Origin: Eretmocerus hayati
Lineage: Eukaryota > Arthropoda > Insecta > Hymenoptera > Aphelinidae
Length of the DNA stretch: 64,000 bases
Assembly (NCBI GenBank): GCA_029851415.1
Contig: CM056743.1
Span: forward strand, 124,650,305 to 124,714,304
Direction: 5' to 3'
Each line of letters opens with the position of its first letter. Within the stretch, counting starts at the first letter, position 1. The translations under genes and the position numbers were made by a program. The notes under the pieces are model-generated. The model saw only the letters and a program-made list of their open reading frames with translations. It did no database searches and was not told the DNA's origin. Shown piece by piece: positions 48,901-60,400 of the stretch.

Positions 48901-51674
48901 GTCAATTATAAACATCGTTGGATCATGAGTTTTCTAGTATTTTTATCGAAGAATAATTGAATGGATAATTTCGGGACACCCATGTAAAACATACGATTCC
49001 ATGGTCGTACATGATAATACGTGAAACCATTTGAAAAATTTTTCATTTATTCCAGAAAGTTGTGATATATTGATCCAAACTTATTCTAACATCAATACCT
49101 CACGATACTGATCATATGCTACTGAAAAAATCTTCCCAGAAGTCGGTCTCGAGTTTCAAAAAAGTGATATTTTTTACGAAACCTTTCTCTTCAATGCTTC
49201 AAATGTTCAATATCTGAGAATGACTCCGAGAAAGGTTTTTCTGAGTGATGTTTGATCAATACTGTGAGGTATTGATGTGACACCAGTTGGAAATGAGTAT
49301 ATCACGTCTTTCCGGGATAAGAACAAAAATTTTGAAACCGATTTTATACCTGATCATATATGAACATGGAATCCACGGATTCTGTGATCATGTATGTTCA
49401 TCATCATGGAATCTTATGTTCTACTACATGGGCATTCGTTATTGACTGAAAGTTGTCTAGCGAGCCGTGACAAATAAAGAAGTTTTGATTGTCATCTCCA
49501 AAGTATTAGAGAAGGTAAAAAAAATTTCATATTAGCAGAGAGCTTTACGATGGCCCCACCCTGGTTTGAACGCATCAATATTAATATCAGTGATGCAACC
49601 CACTAATGAACGTTACAAGACTGCGTCCATCACGCGCGTCTTAAGAGTCTGTGAATTTTTATGATCTTCAATTTTTTACTCGGAAGCAAACACTCGTCTA
49701 TGTCAGATTATCTAGTCATTGGTTTAAAACCAGCGGGAAATGAGAATATCGACTTTTCGGGTATTGAAATGAGACTTAGACGAGGATGACTCAAAATTTG
49801 CCGTGTGATTCCTTAAATGGAGTTTCTTTTATGAGAGGCTAATAGCAGGTACCACTCGTTTTTATACTCTCGTTTGTTTTCACAATTTCTGTTTGTATGA
49901 TTTTATGCGTGGGTGAAGAACGTCCTTTCTTTTTGGATTCTGTCCATGCAGTGACGTTGTTTTTGGATTCGAGATATCAAGGTCATAGTATTCGAGACAG
50001 TTTTGGCCGAGGTTACGATGTAGTCAGCCTCAATTTTGGAATTGAGCAAAATAACTCAACTTTTGAAGCGAAGATCTATGCATTTTCAATTTAATGTATG
50101 GAATTCTATTAACCGGAACTATGCAAAAAATTCTTGTTTCCTATGTATGAGAAGAACATCCGAATCTCTATAATACAAGTAGATTGAATCCATCGACTCT
50201 CCCAACAGCACCGCGTTAGCAACGTTAATTTTAGACATGTGACTAAACCACGTGGCAAACAAAAGTTAAAAATAAATAAAAACCCGGTATAATGATTGGA
50301 AATTTCGAAAAAAGCCTTTCAGGTAAATTAAGGTCAGTGGAAAGATCAATTTAAAAAAGGAGCAAGGCTTTCGAGGTAATAGCTTTGCTGATGAATCGAT
50401 CTCGACCATTTACGAGTAATTGGAGCAAAGAGGGAAGTCGTTCATTGGAGGTGTGGTCGCAAAGAGTAAAACGATGGGTGCATACACTATATTTGCTATG
50501 AAATGTAAACATTTGCAAATTAATTTGACTGATACTAGTGATGCTTCAACATAAATATCTCATTTGATGCATCATAAAAATTTTACGGTGATCATTGAAT
50601 ATCATGTAAATGAGACGGACGAGAGAAAAATCAAATTCATTTTTGTATTTCCAGTTTAGAATGAGAATCGATGGTAGTTAAAAGCATTTAATGAATGGAT
50701 GAATGGAAAGTGATAAGATGTCATCAAGATGAGTAGGAAAACGAATTCCCGCAACATGACACGGACAGAACCGAGCGAGGAATCGAGTCATTATTTTCTT
50801 GTGAGATAATAGTAGTCATTAAGCATAAATACAACTTAATTTTTCAGTCTATAATGAGCATATCTGCAGATGATAATTTTATGAGATTTAATAGATTACA
50901 TTGCCTTAATTTGGTGTGTCAAATATAAAGATTTCTCATCTTTATCCATCATTAAGTTGTGACTGGATATTATTTTTCTTTGAAAGCATGACGTTTCGCT
51001 GACCATTTTAAGCCCGCCTGAATGAAAGTTTATCCAGTTACATCAGTTAATCTTGCGATTTTGGATATCTGGCATACATTCAGCCCAATCATATGGGCTT
51101 GTTATGAGTTGTAATCAAAATCTGACAAGAAGAATCAGTTTCAACGGAGCATGGTTTTATGATCCATTAAACGCTGGACTAAAACGATCACGCTAAAAAC
51201 ACTACACAGAGAGTCCCGACGTTTGGATTCGCTCACGAATAATTATTTTTTTCTTTCGAACATCAATGATCTTACTCCAAGAATTAAGTCGAGTATTGCG
51301 AGCTCAATAATTTGTCTATTTTTTCATTTTTGATTAGATGCACGGCGCAAACAAGTAAAGTATTCAAATGTGATGAATCTGCAAGAATGAGTTTTGATCG
51401 GCTGATTTGTTAGATTGGCATCGTACGTAATTTAACCGGAAGTTTACTATCAATTTGTCTATAAGTTGAAATAACACGTTGAGCAAAATAATTTTTTTTT
51501 TCACTCGAAAAGGTTTTTCTCATTTCATTCAAGTTCCCGCAAATTTTTCTGTAAATCGCACTTGACTCTGTACTTCAGCGCAGAAGGTTTATATGGCAAG
51601 GCAAGAGAAAGGAACCTTATAAGAGTACATCGAGATAATAAATAATGTAAAACAAACCTATTGGACGATGCCAT
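45967..51674 (-). CDS. Small four-pass membrane protein of an insect tetraspan (DUF4728/pasiflora-like) type
   Basis: Coding exons are 51674-51658 (only 17 nt), 47665-47593, 46588-46427, 46333-46168 and 46082-45967; all phases fit and give 177 aa. The N-terminus, MASSNRFQLTSCCGCYSLKF, leads into the first membrane helix (about 18-40). A short loop with DDVRWRNIT follows. Helices two to four lie at about 60-83, 90-115 and 126-152. The chain ends in a Tyr-rich segment, VYGYFWFVVYSYFQKLRQE, and a basic tail. The CCxCxSLKxG start and the YFWxVVYSYF end are, to my knowledge, typical of small insect tetraspan proteins of unknown or septate-junction-linked function; the family assignment is from memory. 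A 4-kb first intron separates the tiny start exon from the rest. A transcription start near 51.7-52 kb is implied. Confidence 0.8.
48979..49432. mobile_element. 454-bp foldback element, best copy of the ATTCCATG family
   Basis: The left end CCCATGTAAAACATACGATT pairs with the right end ATCTTATGTTCTACTACATGGG allowing a small gap. ATTCCATG, TACATGATCA and the inner TCAATACCTCACGATACTGA versus CAATACTGTGAGGTATTGAT also pair. Diverged relatives occur at 9680-9996 and, inverted, at 11340-12060. It lies in the first intron of the tetraspan gene. Confidence 0.6.
49433..51657. other. First intron of the tetraspan gene, remaining part
   Basis: AT-rich intron DNA with no supported gene. A weak B-box-like phrase (GTTCAAACCAG on the minus strand near 49565) is not enough to call a SINE. 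Confidence 0.35.
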
Positions 51675-52740
51675 GACGAAGTGAGAGTCTACTTCGTGAT
51701 CAGCGTCACCGTCGTCGTCGTCGTGGTGTCTTGATCACAACTACGAATCTATGCACTGGATCGTCGAATGCAGAGCTGCAACTCGCTCTTGTTTACTCAC
51801 AAACTATCAATCTGCTGAATTTTTCTACCAAATCACAGTGGCTGCACACTTTGAACTATGTAATTCTAAAAAAATTGCACTGGTAACCAACTAAAAAAAT
51901 CACAGAACTGAAAATGCATGCGCCTTTCTCCTGATGACGCAGATTCTATAAAAGGCACAAATTTTCAATCCTACGGGATTTGCGCGACCGCGAAACTGCG
52001 GAGTCGATCGGTCCGCGCTCTCTTTGACTTGGATAGTTGTTCCGTTCGCCATAAAAGATGAGCAGAAACTGTGCCAAGAACACGCTGCAAGTCGTGCCAG
52101 AGCGTCCAAGAGTCTGTCTCTCTCACAGCAAGCAGCATCAGCACACCTCCACGTGTATTTACCCTATGTCTATATATATATATTTGTATATCTAACTCTC
52201 AGAGTCTCGTATAGTTTAGCAACCACACAAAAACATACACGATCTTATTTGAGAGAATAAGGAGGAGGAGGAGGAGGTGGAGGGACCGGGTGGCATTTGA
52301 AGCTTTGAATGAGCGCGCGCGCCGATCTCTTAGCGATCTCACCATCAAACCGATCTACACCCACACATCGTGCGCCCACTCAAACCCATATGACGATTCT
52401 TACGTCGTATTATCATGTGTATATACGTAAAATATTGAAAAGAGTATGAATTGCGTATATAGTTAGATGAGTTTATAATGGCCAGGAGGCTGATGTGAGT
52501 GGGTGGGTCCGCGAGATTGCGATGATGGAAACGTGAAAATACGCGCTTGAGATGCTGCGCGCCGCCGAGACCAAGGCACCGCGCTGATCACGATGATGAT
52601 GCTGATGCGCGACCTTGATGTTGCACACACGCGTTTTCTGCTCTTTCGCCATAAATGGTACCTTGCCTCGCGGTCTTGAGAAGGTTGTACAGTTGCTGCA
52701 GTGGACGTTGTGTATTATGAACGTATAAGCAAGCTTCAGT
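51675..52740 (-). promoter_or_regulatory. Upstream/5' UTR region of the tetraspan gene
   Basis: Composition changes here: GC rises, with CGTCGTCGTCGTCG at 51710-51725, GGAGGAGGAGGAGG at 52261-52278 and a GCGCGCGCGCC patch at 52312-52322. This is consistent with a promoter and leader for the minus-strand gene starting at 51674. A TATAAAAGG occurs at 51947 but on the plus strand, so its relevance is doubtful. No start site can be fixed. Confidence 0.4.
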
Positions 52741-54632
52741 AGACCGCCGGCAAAAAAGTGGATGCCCCCGGTGGTGATCTGGTCAAAAAATGAATTACAC
52801 TTGGCGAAATAGATTATTGGAATATCGATAAATTAGAGGAGTAAAAGTATGAAAGTTTCCAAACAGAAAGCTTGGATTTTTCATGTAACGTGTTACAGAC
52901 TGAAAAACAATTTTCCGATACGTTGAGGTTTGCCGCAAGATTTGATGCCCCAATTTTGTTAAGCTAGGTATGGTATGGTGCGTACCACTTGAAATCATAC
53001 TCGGGTAATGCTTCGCGGACTTATAGACTGGAAGCTGGTTTCGAGTACATATGGAACGTAATGGAATCATCTATTTTAGGATCGTTTCTATAAGTTTTAT
53101 TTTGTTTGGAATGAGATTCGTGCTTCCTCGCTTATGCAGCTGGAAATGATTAGTGGAGTTTTCTCTTGTATTTTGGTGCGCCGAGATAGCGATGTTGATG
53201 CAGCTGCGTAATTATGGAACTGAAACGGAAGGCAATGGGTGTCTAAAGGGAAGTGTGAATGTACTTACCCATCCGGTCTACACATTCTTTGGTTCTGCAA
53301 AAATGGAGATATTTGGGGATTTTGAATTCTTTAACGTCTATTGGATGTTTTTTACAAGATGTTTGGTCAATATTGAATTCCACTAACTAAAACAACACGA
53401 TGTCTGCCAAATCCTTTTTTACAAATTTTCTGAAATTTCTAGGTTTTTCCAGACACACAAATCATAATTTCCAGATTCAAAAAGGATTCCAATATTGAGT
53501 CGATGTTCTCAACACTGTCACACCAAAACAACAGTGCAATTAAACCATTTCAGTTGCAGTGTAAGCTATAGCTTGAATATATTCTCAATCAAGTAAGGAG
53601 AAGACAGTGAAGAAAAATGTAATAAAGAATGAGACCAAACAAACTCTGTATCAATTCCCAAAAGTCGGTGACTATAATTTTTCGAGCTCATGAGGAAAAC
53701 CTGAAAAATTCTCATGAATCAAACCACAGGCCAGAGCTAAATATCCGATTGCAGTGGAAAATAAGATTGAGAACCAAAAATTTCATATAGAAGCTAGTTT
53801 TGACATTTTTGTCCTATTTTCTAATCGGTGGCTATTCTGTTTCGAACGCATCAGAAAAATCTGAATAATTCTCAAAATCCATTACTGATGTAAAAGATAT
53901 AATTCAAACCGCAGGTGATTGCAGAAGAGAAAAAGAAAAAGAATTGATATGTTTCTGATATTCTAATTTTGACACTTTTTGTTCCTTTCTCTACAGTCTA
54001 ACACTACACTGAGGAATAACATCTTGAGAACCCGAACCCAAGAACCAATTGCTTTTCCTCGTCTGCACTTCTTTCAACTGCAAAAAAATGATTTCTCCGA
54101 AATCAGCGCGTTTAACTTTTTTTGCTTTATTTGTAAATTGATGGCTCTGCTGTAGATTCTCTCGTAAAGTGCCAGTATTACGTATCAAAATTATGATTTC
54201 TTATGTTATACATACTTTGACCTGTTGAGCATGTAGCAAGTAATAGTTCTGATGCGCTCCTGGCATACTCGAAGAAGATGCCACAAACTAGAGACATTTT
54301 ACAAAGTAAGCAAGAAAACGTTAACAACGCTAGTTTTAGGATAATCAGTTTTTCGCCACTGAACAAAACCCTGATACCTCATAGAGCGATTTTACGCTTG
54401 GATTCGCGGTCCGAAATACTGTTTCTACCTCAAAAAACAGATAGAAAATCATGATCTTTTCAATCGACGATCCAATTCCAGAATGTTGTTCGGCGGTGTT
54501 ATCTGAATGTCAGAAATACGTTCTTCGATGTAAAAGGCTCAGTGTAGTGAATGACTCAATATTGATACTATTAACAGTGTCTTTCATGAAGTAGGATGAA
54601 AATATACAATAACAAACTTCTCTGAAATGTCT
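52741..54632. other. Intergenic, no feature recognised
   Basis: AT-rich spacer between the tetraspan promoter and CCDC6. No gene, RNA or bounded repeat seen. Confidence 0.4.
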
Positions 54633-54739
54633 ATATACAAGTTGAACCTTTGGTCTCATCGATCTTGAAGGACGATCTTTTCGAAGGACGATCTTTTCGT
54701 CCTTCAAGATCGATGAGACCAAAGGTTCAACTTGTATAT
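54633..54739. repeat. Perfect long hairpin with a duplicated core
   Basis: ATATACAAGTTGAACCTTTG at the left is the exact inverse of the right end, and pairing continues without mismatch for over 40 bp per arm (GGTCTCATCGATCTTGAAGG). In the middle GAAGGACGATCTTTTC is repeated directly twice. Near-identity of the arms points to a recent origin, a hairpin RNA locus, or an assembly artefact. Confidence 0.8.
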
Positions 54740-57428
54740 TAACCATCAAGGACGAAAAAATCTACCAAAATCACTTATGATATCTCTGAAATGTCATCTT
54801 GATGAAGGATCACTACCAAATGCACCATAGGAATTGATACGATTTTCATTTTCTATAGCTTCCTGAGATAAAGAATCTCCGTAAATTTCCAATATTAATT
54901 CGCAAATTCTCCGAGACGTCCCTGATTTCCAGTGTCAAAATGACTTCCCTGAGAATTCCCTGATTTCCAAGTTGGTAGACACCATGATCAAGAATGTTAT
55001 CTGGGATGAGGATGCAAATTGTCGTACCTGTCGATATTCTAAAATTAGTTTTTATATGAGGAACACGCGCGAGAACGAGAGGTTCGAGAAACTAAAAAGA
55101 CCATTGTTAGAGATTCTTTTTATTTGTCCTTAGGAATCGGAACATCATGTGCTTTGTGCTAAATGTACGTACTTAACGTGGTCAGAGAAAAATTATTTGG
55201 AAAAGTAATGAGGACAAGAGTGAGGCGAGCCATTCAACATCAATTGCTCAGAATTTTCTTTGTCATTCAATATATAGATATGTACATATACAACATCGCA
55301 TGTGCTTGAAAATTTCAAAATTTTATCGCATCCACTATTTGTTTGCCATCATTGTTGGAGCTTTTGCAATTAAACTAACAAGTATAACAGCTGTATTTGT
55401 AGACATTTTTGACATCAGTACTTCAGAATGTACAAGACTTGAATCCCTAGACTAATTATTTCATTATGACAAGGTAAACCAACTCACATTCTATGATAAA
55501 GCATTTTAAAATTTCAATCGAGCGTGGATCGGGAAATCATCATGAATAAGATTATGAAGTTATGCTGTTTTAGCCTGCCGTAGGCGTACTTCTTCTTGTG
55601 ATTTCCTACAGAACGAGATACAGGCGTCCCTCAATAATCGCGTGCTGCAGATGGGTTTGGAATGGAGAAAAGAATATAAAGTCGAAAATGACTCTGCTCC
55701 GAGAAAAATCACGCCTTGAGCAACTATTTCACCAAAAACACTTGTTCAATCAGCCTTTTTCGAAAAATCCAAGATTGAAATTTTAGTGATCAAATCTATG
55801 TAATTCCCCAAGCTTTCTCAGACACTTTTCTCGGCAAAGTTGATTTTGTTGGAGCCATTGTGCGAGAATTCATTGATAAAACTACTTGAAAAGAGTGAAA
55901 GACTGCGAATATGATGCCAAAATATCGTGAACAGTAAAGAATGGTATAGTGCAAAATTACCGCGAACACGAAGGGGCGTCTATGTAAATTTTCAATTGAA
56001 CTCTTTCATGTCTTAATCTCACGGATCATTTGGAACATCAGATCAAATGGAAAAGGATTTTGCGAATGATCCACTTCACTGCACTATATTCCTGAAATAT
56101 GACCATAAATCTCACAACTATTCGATTGAAATATTTCATGCTAAGATAGATTATTAAAAAAACATTCTTCACAAGACAGACCCAAATCAGCTGTTTGACA
56201 AAGCTTTTCATTTTGAATTGATCAAGAAGGCCACGTGAGTATCATTCGTTCAACTCTGACATCAAAATTACATGTAAGGCATAAGCTTCGCGTATTGATA
56301 TTCGGCATTCATTTTACATTGACAGAACATGCAGAAAAACGATTTCTCCTCAGCTGGCCTAATTAAATCCAAGAAAAACTTCATCCACGTATCCTGGACA
56401 AACAATCGTTAAATAATATTATCAAAGGATACAAAAGATCACTCAGAAACTCATCATTCAACAATCGTCAACAAAAAGCACACCTATTATGTAATCAACA
56501 TTACTATAAGTTCCAAATTTCTGCCCGGCAGTAAGATTTTTTGAAATTCATCCTAAGCATCTTTCGTGATATTAGTAAGTTCAAACAATCGGTTCAAATA
56601 TTAATCGATTTTGTGACAGTATGATTTGCAATCTTGTACCGAGACCTGCTTACAGAATTGTGGTCGGTGATCATTTTAAAAGAATTCTGCATCATATTCA
56701 GTTGAAAGATCACTTTGACTTTGCCAGAAGCAGAACTCAATTCGGACCATTCATTTTCCAAAGAAAATGAACTTTTTATCACTCATAGAAATTATCAAAG
56801 TATTCTCTAAACGATCTATTAATTATTCCTGGAATAGAATAATAGAAGAAAACTATCATAGAAAATATCGTTCTCTCAGAACTTGTGATGGCGTTTTGAA
56901 AATTTGATCAAAAATTTCGCTCGTTCCAGAATGGAATTTCCATATGCATGAGCATTTTTTTGTATCGCTAACAAATCCTGAACTTTTTTAAGCTGTTTAA
57001 AACGCTTCAAGCAGGCCATAACAGTATGGACATCGTAGTTTACCGAATTTTCAAGGTTTACATCACAATCCCCTTTTCATCTTAGAATAAACATTAATTA
57101 TCATCAAGCTTTGTAGTATACTAAACTAAATTTTTTTTCAAGATCAAATGATACAAGCTGAAACATTATTATTTTTTTGATAGTGTTGATTTAAAAATAT
57201 TGTTGAGTTTGAAGAAAATATTAGTATTCTAGTAACCCTTATTTTTATCTAGAAAAATTATATTGAATAGATAATTTCTAGTTTTTCAAATTTATTCCCC
57301 TAAATAAGTTTCAATCAACGAACCAACTTTGAATCTAAAATATAAAATAAGCCAAGCAAGTACCTCGTGTTCGTAGTTTACAAGTGTAAATATGAAATGT
57401 TTCATGGCAGAAATCGCTTTTGACAGAT
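54740..57428. other. Intergenic 3' flank of CCDC6
   Basis: No gene is supported. On the minus strand an AATAAA lies at 57296-57291, some 130 nt after the CCDC6 stop, and is a reasonable polyadenylation signal for that gene. Confidence 0.4.
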
Positions 57429-60400
57429 TTATGTTTTTGCGATATCCATAGGGCATGCACCGGAATTATTGGCTGGGGTATTCGGTAACGCTGGGCTACC
57501 AGGGCTCACTATGGTGGGCGGGATTGCTGGTTTGATGAATCGATCCGATGCACGTCTGGTAGATGGAGCTAGAATGTGACCCTGAAAATCGCGCACAGAA
57601 GAAGTCAAGACGTGATACAGATTAGGTGTTGAACTATGAACAACAATGCTTGAAGAAGCTCAATTCAATGATAAACATAAAAATGAGTTTTCTATTATGA
57701 GTCCAGTGAGTTTTCCATTGATTTTAGACGACGCATACCTTTCACTCGCTGGGATAAGATTCAACCCAAGCAATTTCAATTCTGATTATTCATAGTCTTA
57801 GCCGAATTATCAGCACCGAAAATTAATTTTAGAGCGCAAGACAATAATTTACAATTTTTGTTGACGGTATGAAAAGTATTTTGTCAGAAAAGAACTCTGA
57901 GTTCTTGTCTTTGAGAACCAGTAGGAGTATAAATTGGAATAATTGAATTATGTGTACTAATTTTTGAAGGTTGGATGATTTTCAATTCTTTTCCTAAATT
58001 TGTATCTACTTTTGGTGCTTTGTATTAGGCATCATTTCTCAAGAGTACGTGATTGTGGCCATTTTACCGTATGATATTCTTCCCGATTGTTAGATAATTC
58101 TTAAAGATCGCTTCCATTCAAAAATTTGATAATTTTACGAGAATGTTTCCAAGTGGGATTCCATTGAATACAGAAGGCAGTCTTATTCTCAGATCTCCCC
58201 GTCGAGCATCTATTATGGTGAACCATCACATGATGAGAAAAAGATTAAGGCTCTGAACGTTTCATCTCTAGAAAGATTGAAATGGCGAAAAAGTTCTTGA
58301 ACAACCCTCAAGTCTGGCAGCTATTCTACTGGGAATCCGCATTTTCCATGTAGTTCACTAGCCGGGAGGAAGCAGCCTAGGTTCTTTCATAATTCGCCCT
58401 GATATTCACTATCTTCGAAGTTACTGAACCTTTTCAAAGATTCAGATGTGTAGATTTCGAGTTATCAATGATAATCAAGGCCCAAAATTGACATGGAAAA
58501 GTCAGTAATGATTAGACGTTATGAATTAGATATGTTTTAGCGAGTAACCTCGGTAGACGATCTACCGATCAGATTTTGATCAAACTTGGCAGACAGGTGT
58601 ATTTGCATGTCAACTGAAGACAGTAAAAATTCCATGAGCCCCAATTACTCCTGAGTCAAACCATCAGCATTAACATTCTAGACGTGGTATCTTATGGGGC
58701 ACCGCGGTGATTGTTGTAGAAGACTGACCGATTACTTTTTGTCCCTATCATGCTTACTTGTACACAATCACACAAAGAAAGGTGCTGGATTTTTTTGGGA
58801 TCTAGTTGGCTTAGACAGAAGTTCTGATCAATTTTCAACGTGAAGTCATGAATAAGTTAGAAATGAATCAAATTTTCCGATTATTGGGAGTCAATATTCC
58901 ATCATTCATGCGTCCGATGCTCCCACAAGTTCATGTGTGAGTCTATTGCGGGGACCTGATCAACACACAGGACAAACTTGTGAACAAATTTGCGATGTTT
59001 GAAAAAATCGATAATTTGGACTCGGACTGGGAAAAAGTTCATGGTTTGCACATCAGTCTCATTTTCAATATTTTCTCAAGATTAATCTGTAGACACAAAA
59101 AAGTTCGCTAGGATACGACCTTCAAATTCATGTTGGGTACCGGATCGTGTATTACGGGATCCATTTTGGAAACTACAGCGTTACAACTGCGGAAACCTCA
59201 GTTCCACATGGCGTAGTGTACAGGTGAAGTTCAAAATGCCACAGGGCTGGGAATTTCATCAGCCCCTCTGCAGGTATTTTAACTAAGCTTTCATATTTTC
59301 TCCATAATGTAATCTTCGAGTGGAATTTTTACTGGATATTGTAAAAATTCCTATCGGAATTCTGTTCTTAATTACATAACACCACAACGAGATTTGTCAA
59401 TTACTCTTTTAGATTATTGAATAGAGGAAACTCTGATTCATTACATACAAATTTCAGACATCTAAAGACTACCCTTTACGAATCTGATCGACCGAATATC
59501 GTACAGCGTCGCACCAACAAAACGATTGAACTTCTTATGACCGAAGTTCCGATCGTTTCGAGAGGGTGAGCTGGTGAGCTGAATTGCCGACATTTTTACG
59601 ACCAACAATTGGGACTAAACATGCGATAAGCGCTCTTATCTTTCGTCCGTGTTATATTCTTATGGAAGACATCCTTAGCGCCAATATGGCGGCGCTAGAG
59701 ATGTCTTCCATAAGAATGACACGGACGAAAGATAAGAGCGCTTATCGCATGTTTAGTCCCAATGAAAGGGCCGACCTTGCGGGGCTTGGATTCGTCCTAG
59801 ACTCAGAGAATCATTTTGTTCTGATGAGAAATTAATAAGGTATCTCCAAGGATTTAGTCCTATGGGCCTCGTATTGGGAAATGGAGAAGGAAGGGGGGGA
59901 GAGAGTCTGGAATTTACCATGTTGGGAAGCCCTAGACATCTATGACAATACTACTTTCCATAGCTGTATTTTAGAAAAGAAGGTGCAGGGTCCAGATCTT
60001 TTGAGATACCTTTATTTCTCACCAAAACAAGATGATTCTCAGAGTTTGGGACGGATCTAGGACCCGTAAGGTCGGACCTCTCCTTGCAAATAGAATTTCG
60101 GATAGGTTCCCGATTTTAATGCCTTTATATCCCTGAAGACTCCCTGAATAATTGTCCCTTGGCTCCGAACTTTCGAATAGAACCTAATCACACTCTTCGA
60201 GACGAAGTTCGATGTTCCGATGGCATTCATTTATTCTTTCAACAAAGTGCACATTGTTCAATATGATGGATAAATATTTTGGATCACTATTAAAAAAACG
60301 GTGGTTACTCTCTTCGGACTCTGAATTGGATCAAATTATAGATCGGCACCAATGATCTGATTGCAAAGGAGAAAAAAAACAAAAAGCAAAAAGTTTTCAA

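Noticed and set aside
49553..49640. Third tRNA-like SINE on the minus strand
   Set aside because: Only a B-box-like GTTCAAACC is visible; no convincing A box or tRNA fold.
52024..52260. Plus-strand frame about 75 nt after a TATAAAAGG box at 51947
   Set aside because: It has no ATG start (it opens with TTG), a low-complexity peptide, and lies in the presumed leader region of the minus-strand tetraspan gene.
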